Positions 1 through 9,000 of a DNA stretch of 64,000 bases are shown piece after piece (the first letter of the stretch is position 1; every line of letters begins with the position of its first letter). The translations under genes and the position numbers were made by a program. The notes under the pieces were generated by a model that saw only the letters and a list, made by a program, of their open reading frames with translations, had not been told where the DNA came from and searched no databases. This stretch comes from Sandaracinaceae bacterium (lineage in GTDB: Bacteria > Myxococcota_A > Polyangia > Polyangiales > Houyiibacteriaceae): contig JACKEJ010000005.1 of NCBI GenBank assembly GCA_020633055.1, positions 372,001-436,000 on the forward strand, in the 5' to 3' direction.

Positions 1-1
1 C

Positions 2-223
2 CGCAACCCCGCGCTGAAGGTCGTGGCGCGCACCTCGGACCCGCACTTCATGGCCGTGTTCCGCGAGCTCGAGGTGCGCGACGTGGTCCTACCCGAGGTC
101 GAGACCGGGCTCGAGATGACCCGCCAGGCGCTGGCCCACCTCGACGTCCCGCACGCTCGCATCGAGGACGAGGTGGATACGGTGCGCGACACGGTGTTCG
201 CCGGCCTCCGCGGCCGAGCCTGA
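2..223 (+). CDS. Kef-type potassium/proton antiporter, C-terminal fragment
   Basis: The gene enters from the left edge in frame 2 and only its last 73 codons are present. The visible part reads RNPALKVVARTSDPHF, then LPEVETGLEMTRQALAHL. This resembles the second half of the TrkA-N/RCK nucleotide-binding domain of Kef-type K+/H+ antiporters, where 'NP.L.VVAR' and 'P..E..LEMTRQAL.HL' are characteristic. In the family this cytoplasmic domain binds NAD(H) and gates cation efflux. The membrane domain would lie outside the window. A stand-alone RCK protein is possible. Confidence 0.6.
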   Translation, partial: RNPALKVVARTSDPHFMAVFRELEVRDVVLPEVETGLEMTRQALAHLDVPHARIEDEVDTVRDTVFAGLRGRA

Positions 224-382
224 GCGCCGTCGTGCGGGAGGGGCTCGCCTCCTGCGTGGGGATGGGAGGTCGTCCGACCGGGTACCAAGGGTTGAATCCT
301 GGGCGGTGACGTTGTACCCCAGTGTCTCAACACAGGGGCAGGTGTGCGCAACTCGCGCACATGAACCACAGAAGGAGTTCCC

Positions 383-937
383 ATGAAGTACCGTCAGCCC
401 ACGTGCCTGGCCACAGCCGCGATTTTGTCGCTCGCTGCGGTCGGCTGTGGTGGTGTCACACCCTTGGTCGAGACGGACCCGATCCGGGTCACCGCGGCGA
501 GACCAGCGCCGCCACCACCCCCGCCTCCTCCGCCTCCCCCGCCCGTCGTCGAAGTGACCGAGACCGCGATCGAGGTACGCGAGACGATCAACTTCGCGTT
601 CGACAGCGACGTCATCGACGCCAGCTCCTTCGGGCTCATGGACAACATCGTGAGCGTGATCCAGGAGCACCCCGAGATCCTGCGCCTACGCATCGAGGGC
701 CACACCGACAACGTGGGCACCGCGCGCTACAACCTGGAGCTGTCCACGCGCCGCGCCGCGTCCGTGATGCGCTACCTCACGGAGCACGGCGTCGATGCCG
801 CGCGGCTCACGAGCGAGGGCTATGGCCTGACGCGGCCGCGGGCCACCAACGACACGGACGCGGGCCGGGCCGAGAACCGCCGCGTGGAGTTCAACATCGT
901 CGAGCGCGCCCCGCAGGGCGGGGAGGCTACCCCGTGA
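383..937 (+). CDS. OmpA-family peptidoglycan-binding lipoprotein (Pal-like)
   Basis: A 184-residue protein. The first 22 residues form a signal peptide ending in a lipobox (AAVGCGG), so it should be lipidated and placed in the outer membrane. A run of about 12 prolines (residues ~43-55) makes a rigid linker. Residues ~68-180 form an OmpA C-terminal domain with INFAFDSDVID, the EGHTDNVGT loop, the NLELSTRRA helix and a final RAENRRVEF, which in the family binds diaminopimelate of peptidoglycan. The ATG follows AAGGAG by 5-6 bases. Its stop overlaps the GTG start of the next lipoprotein gene, so the two are probably co-transcribed. It likely anchors the outer membrane to the cell wall. Confidence 0.9.
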   Translation: MKYRQPTCLATAAILSLAAVGCGGVTPLVETDPIRVTAARPAPPPPPPPPPPPPVVEVTETAIEVRETINFAFDSDVIDASSFGLMDNIVSVIQEHPEILRLRIEGHTDNVGTARYNLELSTRRAASVMRYLTEHGVDAARLTSEGYGLTRPRATNDTDAGRAENRRVEFNIVERAPQGGEATP

Positions 938-1344
938 GCAAGATGCAGCACACCATCACGAACCGCCGACTGGGCGCCACCCACCTCCTCGTGCTCGTGG
1001 GGGCCCTCGCGCTCGCGGCGGTCGCCGCAGGCTGCGGCGGCGTGGGCACGGCGCAGGCCGACCTACGCAGCGCCATCGACGCGCGCCAGACCACGCTGAA
1101 CGAGTGCTACCGCGAGGCCCTCACGCGCGACGAGACCCTCGGGGGCGACCTGAGCCTGCGCGTGAGCCTCGCCAAGAGCGAGACCACCATCAGCGGCGTG
1201 GAGGTCACGCACTCGAACGTCGACGACGAAGAACTGGTGGCGTGCATCCAGCACGCGCTCGACGGGCTGAGCATCGACGAGGCCCCCAAGAGCTCGCTCA
1301 CCGTGGACTACAACGTCCGCTTCACGGCCACCGACGCGCCCTGA
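934..1344 (+). CDS. AgmX/PglI C-terminal-domain lipoprotein
   Basis: A 136-residue protein starting at a GTG that overlaps the stop of the OmpA gene (GTGA); an ATG nine bases further is an alternative. The N-terminus is a signal peptide with lipobox (AAVAAGCGG). The rest (residues ~45-135) has the pattern of the AgmX/PglI C-terminal domain found in myxobacterial gliding and TonB-like proteins: IDARQTTLNECYREAL, GGDLSLRVSLAK, a VEVTHSNVDDEELVACI segment with paired cysteines, and a final beta segment. In the family the two cysteines usually form a disulfide. An envelope complex role next to the OmpA protein is inferred. A longer in-frame extension upstream exists but has no signal peptide and overlaps the OmpA gene. 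Confidence 0.75.
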   Translation: MSKMQHTITNRRLGATHLLVLVGALALAAVAAGCGGVGTAQADLRSAIDARQTTLNECYREALTRDETLGGDLSLRVSLAKSETTISGVEVTHSNVDDEELVACIQHALDGLSIDEAPKSSLTVDYNVRFTATDAP

Positions 1345-1362
1345 CGCGCCGCACGGCGACCA

Positions 1363-2139
1363 CTACGGCAACGTCGCGCCGGGGTCTTCGGGCCTCGGCG
1401 CGACGCCGTTCAGGCACCAGGCGAACACGAAGAACGGCGCCACCACCCACAGCGCGTTCGCCAACCCGAACTTGATGTAGACGGCGATGAACCCGTCCCC
1501 CACGTTCGGCAGGCCCGTCAGCAGCTCGCTCGCGTAGTAGAGGGAAGCCGAGTAGAGGTGCACCACCGCGGTGCCGCCCATGACGAGGCGCGCCCGCGTG
1601 GCCGTGCGACCCGAGCGCAGGTAGCGGACCAGCGCCGTCGCCCCCACCAGCCCATTGCAGACCGAGAGGGTCTCCATCGCGATCAACAACGGGTCACCCA
1701 CCGCATAGCGCGCGTCCCCGCCATCGATGTAAGCCCACCACACGTAGGCCCACGGGGCGTCTGGGCTCGCGGCGATCGCGTCGCGCAGCACGAGCCAGCC
1801 GAGCTCCCAGCTGAGGTGTGTGACGTAGGACATCCCAAGGAAGGCCAGCACCAACGACTCGACCCGCTGCGCGCGCGTCCACGTCCGCAAGCTGGGCAGC
1901 GGAAAGAAGCTGGCGAACACGGCCGACACCAAGCCCACGCCGTAGACGACCGACAGCCCGTCCGCCGCCGCATGCCGGTCCACCCCCAGCCCGAAGACCA
2001 AGCCCGCCGAGACGGGAAACGCCAGCGCGACACTGCCGAACAGGATCCCGCGCAAGATCAGGAGCCCACGGGACACCGGAGCCCCCGCAGTCGGGGACTC
2101 GGTCGGCGCAGAGCCAGAGGAGACAGCAACGCTGGACAC
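1363..2139 (-). CDS. EXPERA/emopamil-binding-like membrane protein
   Basis: A 258-residue hydrophobic protein with five or six predicted membrane segments. The middle part contains YVTHLSWELGWLV and a second half with IAMETLSVCNGL and VHLYSASLYYASEL. This His/Glu-in-membrane pattern resembles the EXPERA domain (emopamil-binding protein, sterol isomerase, TMEM97). Those eukaryotic members handle sterols; the bacterial substrates are unknown. The GTG start at 2139 is fixed by an in-frame TAG nine bases upstream. It is convergent with the lipoprotein pair, with no obvious terminator between. Immediately upstream lies a low-complexity His-coding tract in a different frame, which may be a displaced N-terminus. 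The family call is tentative. Confidence 0.5.
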   Translation of the reverse strand: MSSVAVSSGSAPTESPTAGAPVSRGLLILRGILFGSVALAFPVSAGLVFGLGVDRHAAADGLSVVYGVGLVSAVFASFFPLPSLRTWTRAQRVESLVLAFLGMSYVTHLSWELGWLVLRDAIAASPDAPWAYVWWAYIDGGDARYAVGDPLLIAMETLSVCNGLVGATALVRYLRSGRTATRARLVMGGTAVVHLYSASLYYASELLTGLPNVGDGFIAVYIKFGLANALWVVAPFFVFAWCLNGVAPRPEDPGATLP

Positions 2140-2204
2140 CCCGACACTCTAGACCAGCGGACTCCCCCCAGTCTCGGTAGCGTTCGCCCCACCCGTCGCG
2201 CGCG

Positions 2205-2390
2205 TGTTCGTCCGCGTACGCATGCGTGTCCACGTATTCGTGTTCGTGCGCGTGTTCGTGTTCGTGCGCGTGACTGTGTTCGTGCCCGTGACTGTGTTCG
2301 TGCGCGTGCTCGTGCGCGAGATCGTGTTCGTGCGCGTGATCGTGATCGTGTTCCTGCGCGTGCGCGTGCGCGTCCTCGTGATGGTCCATC
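2205..2390. repeat. Low-complexity GTTCGTG/CGCGTG tract; His-rich coding potential on minus strand
   Basis: About 185 bases are built of degenerate hexamers (TTCGTG, CGCGTG, GTGATC). Read on the minus strand from an ATG at 2389 they encode MDHHEDAHAHAQEHDHD followed by about 45 more residues of alternating His with Glu, Asp, Ala or Ser, a typical metal-binding His-rich segment. The frame then runs without a stop into the EXPERA-like gene but in the wrong frame. Either this is a decayed or frame-shifted N-terminal extension of that gene or a non-coding simple repeat. Confidence 0.5.
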
Positions 2391-2578
2391 GTCCTCGCCC
2401 GTCGTCCTCGCCATCGTGTTCGTCGGGTCCGCCCCACGCAGACGCATGTCATTCCCGCCCCCCCCCAACCCACCCCCCATCCCGACTCCCCCGCGCACAG
2501 TCGAGCCCTCCAGCGCCCCAGCGGATCCCACGCGCCCGTCCCGACTCAGCCGCGCCCCACAAGCCCAGACGTCGCCGA

Positions 2579-2711
2579 GGGAGAGGGGAGCCCCGGGCCC
2601 GGGTGTCGGGGGGGCCCCATTTCGCGCGCTGCTCCGCAGCGCGCTCAAATGGGGGAGGCACCGCAGGGAGCGCCAGCGCGACCGAGCCCGGGCCCGGGGC
2701 TCCCCTCTCCC
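2579..2711. repeat. 133-bp nested palindromic element
   Basis: Positions 2579-2603 and 2687-2711 are perfect reverse complements (25 bp; core CCCCGGGCCCGGG flanked by GGGAGAGGGGAG). Inside them a second inverted repeat pairs CCCCATTTCGCGCGCTGC (about 2615-2632) with GCAGCGCGCTCAAATGGGG (2636-2654) around a 3-base loop, with one extra base. The two stems could fold into one long cruciform or RNA hairpin. There is no transposase and no coding signal. It resembles a small non-autonomous palindromic repeat. It sits in the 729-bp gene-poor stretch (2140-2868) upstream of rpmH. Confidence 0.8.
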
Positions 2712-2785
2712 GCTCACGACCGCTTCGCTCCGCGAGGACCGCCCTCCAGCCGGACTCGTGAGACCCGCGCCCCACGGCGCACGCT
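2699..2785. repeat. Dispersed intergenic repeat, copy 1
   Basis: This stretch starts inside the right palindrome arm and shares an ordered series of blocks with 18840-18923: CTCCC/CTCTCCCGC, then CCAGYCGGACTCRTGAGAYCCGCG (2746-2769), then GCACG. The 24-base core differs at three transitions. The order and spacing of the blocks agree over roughly 80 bases, so the similarity is unlikely to be chance. Nothing in it looks coding. Confidence 0.6.
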
Positions 2786-2813
2786 TGACACGACCCATGC
2801 CGCATGCTTGATT
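2785..2813 (+). promoter_or_regulatory. Candidate sigma-70-type promoter of rpmH
   Basis: A consensus -35 TTGACA (2785-2790) is followed after 17 bases by TTGATT (2808-2813), a weak -10. It lies 56 bases upstream of the rpmH start, at the edge of the repeat-rich gap. The -35 box is convincing; the -10 assignment is uncertain. Confidence 0.5.
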
Positions 2814-2868
2814 GCGCGGCCCCGAAGCCGCCCGACGGCATCGGTCCATAATTTTCGGAGAATGTGCC

Positions 2869-3018
2869 GTGAAGCGGACTTATCAGCCCAGCAAGACCAG
2901 CCGTAAGCGCACCCACGGTTTCCGTGCGCGCATGAAGACCGCGGGAGGCCGCAAGGTGCTCTCCGCCCGTCGCCGCAAGGGCCGCACGCGCCTGGTGGTC
3001 ACCACCTTCGAGAAGTGA
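2869..3018 (+). CDS. rpmH: 50S ribosomal protein L34
   Basis: A 49-residue highly basic protein, VKRTYQPSKTSRKRTHGFRA at the N-terminus and GRKVLSARRRKGRTRLVV later, which is the unmistakable bL34 sequence and the normal family length. The start is a GTG preceded by CGGAG seven bases away; the usual family N-terminus (MKRTYQPS) fixes it. It opens the conserved rpmH-rnpA-yidD-yidC-khpB cluster. In many bacteria dnaA lies just upstream, but here the upstream stretch is a repeat-rich gap and no dnaA is seen. Confidence 0.98.
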   Translation: MKRTYQPSKTSRKRTHGFRARMKTAGGRKVLSARRRKGRTRLVVTTFEK

Positions 3019-3061
3019 GCCCGGACGGGGGCCCATCGCGCGCCCCCGCCCCAGCGGCAAC

Positions 3062-3466
3062 ATGACGGAGGCGTACCCGCCGAGCGCCCGCGTGCGACGG
3101 CGGGCCGACTATCGCCGCATCCAGTCGAGCCGCGGGCGTGTCCACACACGCCAATTCTTGATCGTCCTGGCCAGCAGCCCGGTGGAAGCGCCGCGGCTGG
3201 GCGTGACGGTCACCAAGAAGGTCGGCAACGCGGTCACGCGAAATCGCATCAAGCGCGTCGTCCGCGAGGTGTTTCGGCGCAACCTGACGCTGTTCCCGCG
3301 CCACACCGACCTAGTCTTCATCGCCAAGCAGGGCGCCGAGCGCGTCCGCTATGGCGAGCTCCTGCGCGACCTCGAGGGCGTCCGCGAGGCCCTGGTGCGA
3401 CAGCGCGATCGCCTGCCCGCGCCGACGCCGACCGGCGGAGCTGCTAGATCAGGGTCCTCCACATGA
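3062..3466 (+). CDS. rnpA: Ribonuclease P protein component
   Basis: A 134-residue basic protein with YPPSARVRRRADYRRIQ at the N-terminus and the diagnostic RNP motif RNRIKRVVREVFRRN at residues ~60-74. RnpA binds the RNase P RNA and helps it recognise the 5' leader of pre-tRNAs. It starts 43 bases after rpmH and ends in an ATGA overlap with yidD, so the block is one transcription unit. The last ~20 residues are a Pro/Gly/Ser tail beyond the usual domain. Confidence 0.97.
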   Translation: MTEAYPPSARVRRRADYRRIQSSRGRVHTRQFLIVLASSPVEAPRLGVTVTKKVGNAVTRNRIKRVVREVFRRNLTLFPRHTDLVFIAKQGAERVRYGELLRDLEGVREALVRQRDRLPAPTPTGGAARSGSST

Positions 3467-3735
3467 GCGCCCCTCGAAAGAACCCGCTGCAGTGGCTGTT
3501 CCTGGTCCTGATCCGGATCTACTGGTGGACCTTGTCTCCCCTGATCGGTAGCGTCTGCCGCTTCGAGCCCTCTTGCTCGCGCTACACCGCCACGTGCATC
3601 GAGCGCTTCGGCGCCTTGCGCGGGGGCTGGTTGGGGGCCAAACGCATCTGCCGCTGTCACCCGTTCAACCCGGGTGGCTACGACCCCCCGCCGGCTCTCC
3701 CCGCGCCCCCCGAAGACCGACCTCACGATGTCTGA
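3463..3735 (+). CDS. yidD: Membrane protein insertion efficiency factor YidD
   Basis: A 90-residue protein of the YidD family (DUF37). It shows the N-terminal amphipathic helix, YWWTLSPLIGSVCRFEPSCSRY, and the Cys-rich core with RICRCHPFNPGGYDP. The conserved 'CRF.PSCS.Y' and 'R..RCHP...GG.DP' motifs are complete. YidD assists YidC-dependent insertion of inner-membrane proteins. Its ATG overlaps the rnpA stop and its end overlaps the yidC start by eight bases. Confidence 0.97.
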   Translation: MSAPRKNPLQWLFLVLIRIYWWTLSPLIGSVCRFEPSCSRYTATCIERFGALRGGWLGAKRICRCHPFNPGGYDPPPALPAPPEDRPHDV

Positions 3736-5398
3736 CGATCCCAAGACGCAACTGCTCCCGCTCCTCGCCCTCACGCTCGTGCTGGGTGGCGCCTACGCCG
3801 CGCTCAAGCTCTTCGGCGCGGACGAGGCCCCACCCGAGGCCGCGATCGCCGCCGGCGAGGGAGCAGGCCCGGCGGACGCCACGGAGACGCGCGGAGTGGG
3901 CGCCGAGGCGATGGAGGCTCGCGCCGCGAACGCCCAAGAGGCGCGCATCGAGACCGAGCACTTCATCGCCACGTTCACCAACCTGAACACGGCCGTGCGC
4001 AGCATGCGCATCAAGGGCGAGCGCTTCGCGAGCGAGAGCGGCGAGCTGCACGAGATGGTCAGCACCGACCAGGAGCGCTACTACCCGCTGCGCCTGGACC
4101 TCGGCGGCATCGACATCCCGGAGGACGCGGTCTGGACCATGAGCCAGCCCGAGCCCAACAAGGTGCGCTTCGAGCTGGTGGCCGACGGCTTCACCGTCAC
4201 GCGCCAGTGGGAAGCCGGCAGCTCGCCCTACCAGCTGTGGTCGACGGTGCGCATCCAGAACGACGGGCGCGTCTCCCGCCCGGTGCGCGTCAACGTGCGC
4301 ACGGCCCACTACGTCTCGCGCGAGGCCGAAGGCAGCACGTTCCTCGGGCGCCCCTCCCCGTTCGCGTCCTTCGGGCAGTGCTCCTACGACGAGAACAGCG
4401 AGCAGGAGCGCTTCGACCGCAACAAGCTCGATGACGACAATCCGTCGAGCATGAGCTTCGGCTTCGGCCCCGACGTGGGCTGGGCCGCCATCAGCAACCA
4501 ATACTTCGCGACCCTCATCGCAGCCGAAGACGACTCCGCGGAGCGCTGCCAGATCTTCATGGACAACCGCGGGCGCCCCACCGCCGTGGGAACGCTCTTC
4601 GAGGCCGCGCTGCGCTACCCGCGCGTCACGCTCGCGGCGGGCGCCGACACGGTCGTGCGCACCCCCATCTACATGGGGCCCAAGGACCTCGACCTGATGC
4701 ACGCGTTCGGCCACCGGGCCAGCGCGGCGGTCGACCTGGGCTGGTTCACGTTCATCGCCGAGGGGCTCGTCTGGCTCCTACGCTCGATCTTCGCGCTCGT
4801 CGGCAACTGGGGCCTCGCCATCATCCTGCTGACGTTCCTCGTCAAGCTCGTGCTCTATCCGCTCACCGCCGCCAGCTTCAAGAACATGGCGAAGATGAAC
4901 GAGCTGAAGCCTCACATGGAGGCGCTCAACGAGAAGTACGGGGACGATCGCGAGGCCAAGGGGCAGGCCACGATGAACCTGTACCGCGAGCACAAGGTCA
5001 ACCCGTTCGCGGGCTGCTTGCCGATGCTGCTGCAGATGCCCATCTGGTTTGCGCTCTACCAGAGCCTCTCCACCAACCTCGAGCTGTATCACGCGCCGTT
5101 CGCGCTGTTCTGGACCGATCTCTCGGCGCGCGACCCCTACTTCGTCCTGCCCCTCCTCCTGGGTGGCCTGATGTTCGTGCAGCAGAAGCTCACCCCCACC
5201 GCCTCCATGGACCCCACGCAGGCGAAGATCATGCTCTACATGATGCCCATCATGATCACGGGCTTCATGCTGTTCCTGCCTGCCGGCCTGTGCCTCTACA
5301 TGGTCACCAACTCCGTGCTGAGCATCGCGCAGCAGCACTACATCCGCGTCCAGCTGGCCGCCAGCACCGCCAAGAAGGCGGCCGAGAAGCCAGCCTGA
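3728..5398 (+). CDS. yidC: Membrane protein insertase YidC
   Basis: A 556-residue YidC of the Gram-negative type. Residues ~8-28 form the first membrane helix, ~60-345 the large periplasmic beta domain, and the C-terminal part carries five insertase helices, including LLTFLVKLVLYPLTAASFKN and NPFAGCLPMLLQMPIWFALY. The hydrophilic-groove residue that is Arg in E. coli YidC is Lys here (FLVKLVLYP). The ATG at 3728 overlaps yidD; longer starts within yidD are rejected because they lack a membrane segment at the right place. It inserts membrane proteins alone or with SecYEG. Confidence 0.97.
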   Translation: MSDDPKTQLLPLLALTLVLGGAYAALKLFGADEAPPEAAIAAGEGAGPADATETRGVGAEAMEARAANAQEARIETEHFIATFTNLNTAVRSMRIKGERFASESGELHEMVSTDQERYYPLRLDLGGIDIPEDAVWTMSQPEPNKVRFELVADGFTVTRQWEAGSSPYQLWSTVRIQNDGRVSRPVRVNVRTAHYVSREAEGSTFLGRPSPFASFGQCSYDENSEQERFDRNKLDDDNPSSMSFGFGPDVGWAAISNQYFATLIAAEDDSAERCQIFMDNRGRPTAVGTLFEAALRYPRVTLAAGADTVVRTPIYMGPKDLDLMHAFGHRASAAVDLGWFTFIAEGLVWLLRSIFALVGNWGLAIILLTFLVKLVLYPLTAASFKNMAKMNELKPHMEALNEKYGDDREAKGQATMNLYREHKVNPFAGCLPMLLQMPIWFALYQSLSTNLELYHAPFALFWTDLSARDPYFVLPLLLGGLMFVQQKLTPTASMDPTQAKIMLYMMPIMITGFMLFLPAGLCLYMVTNSVLSIAQQHYIRVQLAASTAKKAAEKPA

Positions 5399-5453
5399 GC
5401 GCCACCAAGTTCATCGCCGATTCCCACGGCCTGTTGTAGGATCCGTCAAGCCC

Positions 5454-5996
5454 ATGAGCGACCGAGACCCCAAGCTCCACGACGGCGCCCTCCTCCTCGA
5501 GGATGGCCCGGCCCCCGCCGCCACCCCGCGCCCCGAGAACGACAAGAAGGCCGAGCTCGCCGCCGACGCCCTCGAGGACATCCTGGACCTGATGGACTTC
5601 GACGTGGACGTGGACATCCGCGAGGACGACGAGCGCATCGTGCTCGACTTGGTGGGGCCGGACGCGGGCATGGTCATCGGCAAGAAGGGCCAGACCCTGG
5701 ACGCCCTGCAGTTCATCCTGAACAAGGTGGTCAACCGCGACCCCGAGGGTCGGCGTCACATCGTGCTGGACTCGGGCGACTACCGCGATCGCCACGACAA
5801 GGGCTTGGTGAGCATGGCCCGTCGCGAGGCCAAGCGCGCCGTCACGCAGGGCAAGGTCGTCACGCTGCGCCCCATGAGCGCGCGCGACCGGCGCGTCATC
5901 CACCTGTCGCTGGCCAAGCTGGAGGGCGTCACCACGTCGTCGTCTGGCGAGGGGATGCGCCGGCGCATCCAGATCATCCCGGCGCGCACGCGCTGA
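5454..5996 (+). CDS. khpB: RNA-binding protein KhpB/Jag (KH-R3H)
   Basis: A 180-residue protein. Residues ~40-120 form a KH domain with VIGKKGQTLDALQFILN, and residues ~120-180 form an R3H domain with RDRRVIHLSLAKLEGV and SGEGMRRRIQIIP. The N-terminal Jag-N domain found in Firmicutes members is replaced by a short acidic, alanine-rich segment. It lies 55 bases after yidC, the standard neighbour order. Family members bind many RNAs, often as partners of KhpA. Confidence 0.93.
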   Translation: MSDRDPKLHDGALLLEDGPAPAATPRPENDKKAELAADALEDILDLMDFDVDVDIREDDERIVLDLVGPDAGMVIGKKGQTLDALQFILNKVVNRDPEGRRHIVLDSGDYRDRHDKGLVSMARREAKRAVTQGKVVTLRPMSARDRRVIHLSLAKLEGVTTSSSGEGMRRRIQIIPARTR

Positions 5997-6044
5997 TCGG
6001 CGCGTCTCAGCCCGAAGACACCGAGCGACACGCTCGCGCCCGCG

Positions 6045-6656
6045 TCACCCCGACGCGTAGGCGCTGACCACCCGCTTGGCCCCGTTGCTGGGCACCGCGT
6101 AGCTCACGGCGGTGAGCGCCCCTTCGGGCGGAGCCTCCTGCGCGGTCAACACCAGCGTGCGGGGAGCGAGCTGCCGGCCCAGCCCCAGCCACACGGGCGG
6201 CGAGAACGTGGCCCGCGCGAGCGCGACGTCCACCGACCCGTGCGCGTCGGTCAGCGCCGTCGGGTGCGCGAGGTCCAGCTTGGCCTCGACCACCTGCACG
6301 CGCGACGCGAGCCCGAGGCTCCCGACCGCCGTGCGCAAGAACGCCACCCGCTTTCGGCGCGGCTCCACCAGCAGCGCGCGCAGGTCGTCGCGCAGCAGCA
6401 GCATGGGGAGCGTGGGCGCACCGACGCCGGCGCCAACGTCCAACACACGAGCGCCGCGTGGGACCAGCGTTTCGGACACCATGTGCAGCGCGTCGACGAA
6501 CAAGATCTCGGCCAGCGCGGCGTCGTCGCGCGCGCTGGTCAGGTCGATGCGCTTGCCCCACAGCGAGGTCAGCGCCAGGAACGCGGAGAGGCGCTCGCCA
6601 GCGGCGTCGGTCAGGGGAATGTCGAGGCGCTCGGCGAGCGCGCGCACCTGGTCCAT
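6045..6656 (-). CDS. rsmG: RsmG-like 16S rRNA (guanine-N7) methyltransferase
   Basis: A 203-residue Rossmann-fold methyltransferase. RLSAFLALTSLWGKRIDLTS matches the N-terminal helix of RsmG (GidB), and RGARVLDVGAGVGAPTLPML is the SAM-binding motif I, followed by VEPRRKRVAFLRTAVGSLGL. In RsmG motif I usually reads DVGSGAGFPG; the Phe-Pro-Gly part is altered here, so this is a divergent member. RsmG modifies G527 of 16S rRNA. The chosen ATG at 6656 lies 18 bases past the lepA stop, so it is the second gene of a lepA operon. The function is probable rather than certain. Confidence 0.75.
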   Translation of the reverse strand: MDQVRALAERLDIPLTDAAGERLSAFLALTSLWGKRIDLTSARDDAALAEILFVDALHMVSETLVPRGARVLDVGAGVGAPTLPMLLLRDDLRALLVEPRRKRVAFLRTAVGSLGLASRVQVVEAKLDLAHPTALTDAHGSVDVALARATFSPPVWLGLGRQLAPRTLVLTAQEAPPEGALTAVSYAVPSNGAKRVVSAYASG

Positions 6657-6673
6657 GGGGGCCTCGGGGACGA

Positions 6674-8479
<1,806 letters not shown>

Positions 8480-8618
8480 GAAGGCGCCCTTGAGGGCAAC
8501 GGCTCACGCTGCGATGCGACGTCGCGTCGGGCGGCCGGGCGGCCGGGACCTTGGCGCGCAGCCGGCCCTCTTGCAACCGCAAGACCCAGGAGACACGACC
8601 GGCGCGACAGGGAGCGCG

Positions 8619-8804
8619 TCAGTCGTCGGCGGCGGTCAACGACAGCTGACCCGGTAGCTCGTCCGCGTGACGTCGCAGGACCAGATCGATGCCTTCGCGG
8701 ATGTACACCGCGATGGGCACCTTGGTGCGGTCGTGCAGGAGCTTCAGCTGCTCGTTCTGCTCGGGGGTGATGTACACGGTCGTGGAGATCTTCTTGCGCG
8801 CCAT
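8619..8804 (-). CDS. Small ribbon-helix-helix DNA-binding protein
   Basis: A 61-residue protein beginning MARKKISTTVYITPEQNEQL, with a beta strand (STTVYITPEQ) then two helices ending in VPIAVYIREGIDLVL. This is the CopG/Arc-type ribbon-helix-helix fold, which binds DNA as a dimer through the N-terminal strand. The ATG at 8804 was chosen over longer extensions because the strand then starts near the N-terminus as the family requires, and because a near-consensus promoter sits 45-75 bases upstream. No toxin partner is adjacent, so a free-standing regulator is more likely than an antitoxin. Confidence 0.8.
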   Translation of the reverse strand: MARKKISTTVYITPEQNEQLKLLHDRTKVPIAVYIREGIDLVLRRHADELPGQLSLTAADD

Positions 8805-8849
8805 CTGCACCGTTGTCCGCGTTGGTGCCCGCGATCTGCGAGCGAAGTG

Positions 8850-8878
8850 AACATACATGGCATGACGTGTACTGTCAA
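8850..8878 (-). promoter_or_regulatory. Near-consensus sigma-70-type promoter for the RHH gene
   Basis: On the minus strand TTGACA (8878-8873) and TATGTT (8855-8850) are separated by exactly 17 bases. The spacer contains CATGCCATG. It drives the ribbon-helix-helix gene starting at 8804 and is one of the best promoter matches in the window. Confidence 0.8.
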
Positions 8879-9000
8879 CCGTGTGCGTAGGCTCCTTCGC
8901 GGCGGCTTGCCGATGGGGTCCCGTTGGTCGTATGCTGCGCTGCGGCTGGGGCCTCTTCGCTCGCACAGCGGGCGGCCGTCCGGCATCCTGAGAACCACTC

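Noticed and set aside
322..1344. 340-residue reading frame covering two genes
   Set aside because: Its first 200 residues overlap the OmpA lipoprotein in another frame and are Arg/Pro-rich noise; only the last 136 codons are the AgmX-type gene.
2140..2868. Possible replication origin upstream of rpmH
   Set aside because: rpmH often lies beside dnaA and oriC, but no dnaA gene and no cluster of TTATCCACA-like boxes is visible; the gap is GC-rich palindrome and low-complexity sequence.
8619..8804. RHH gene as antitoxin of a toxin-antitoxin pair
   Set aside because: No small toxin-like gene lies next to it; flanking genes are lepA and a lipoprotein.
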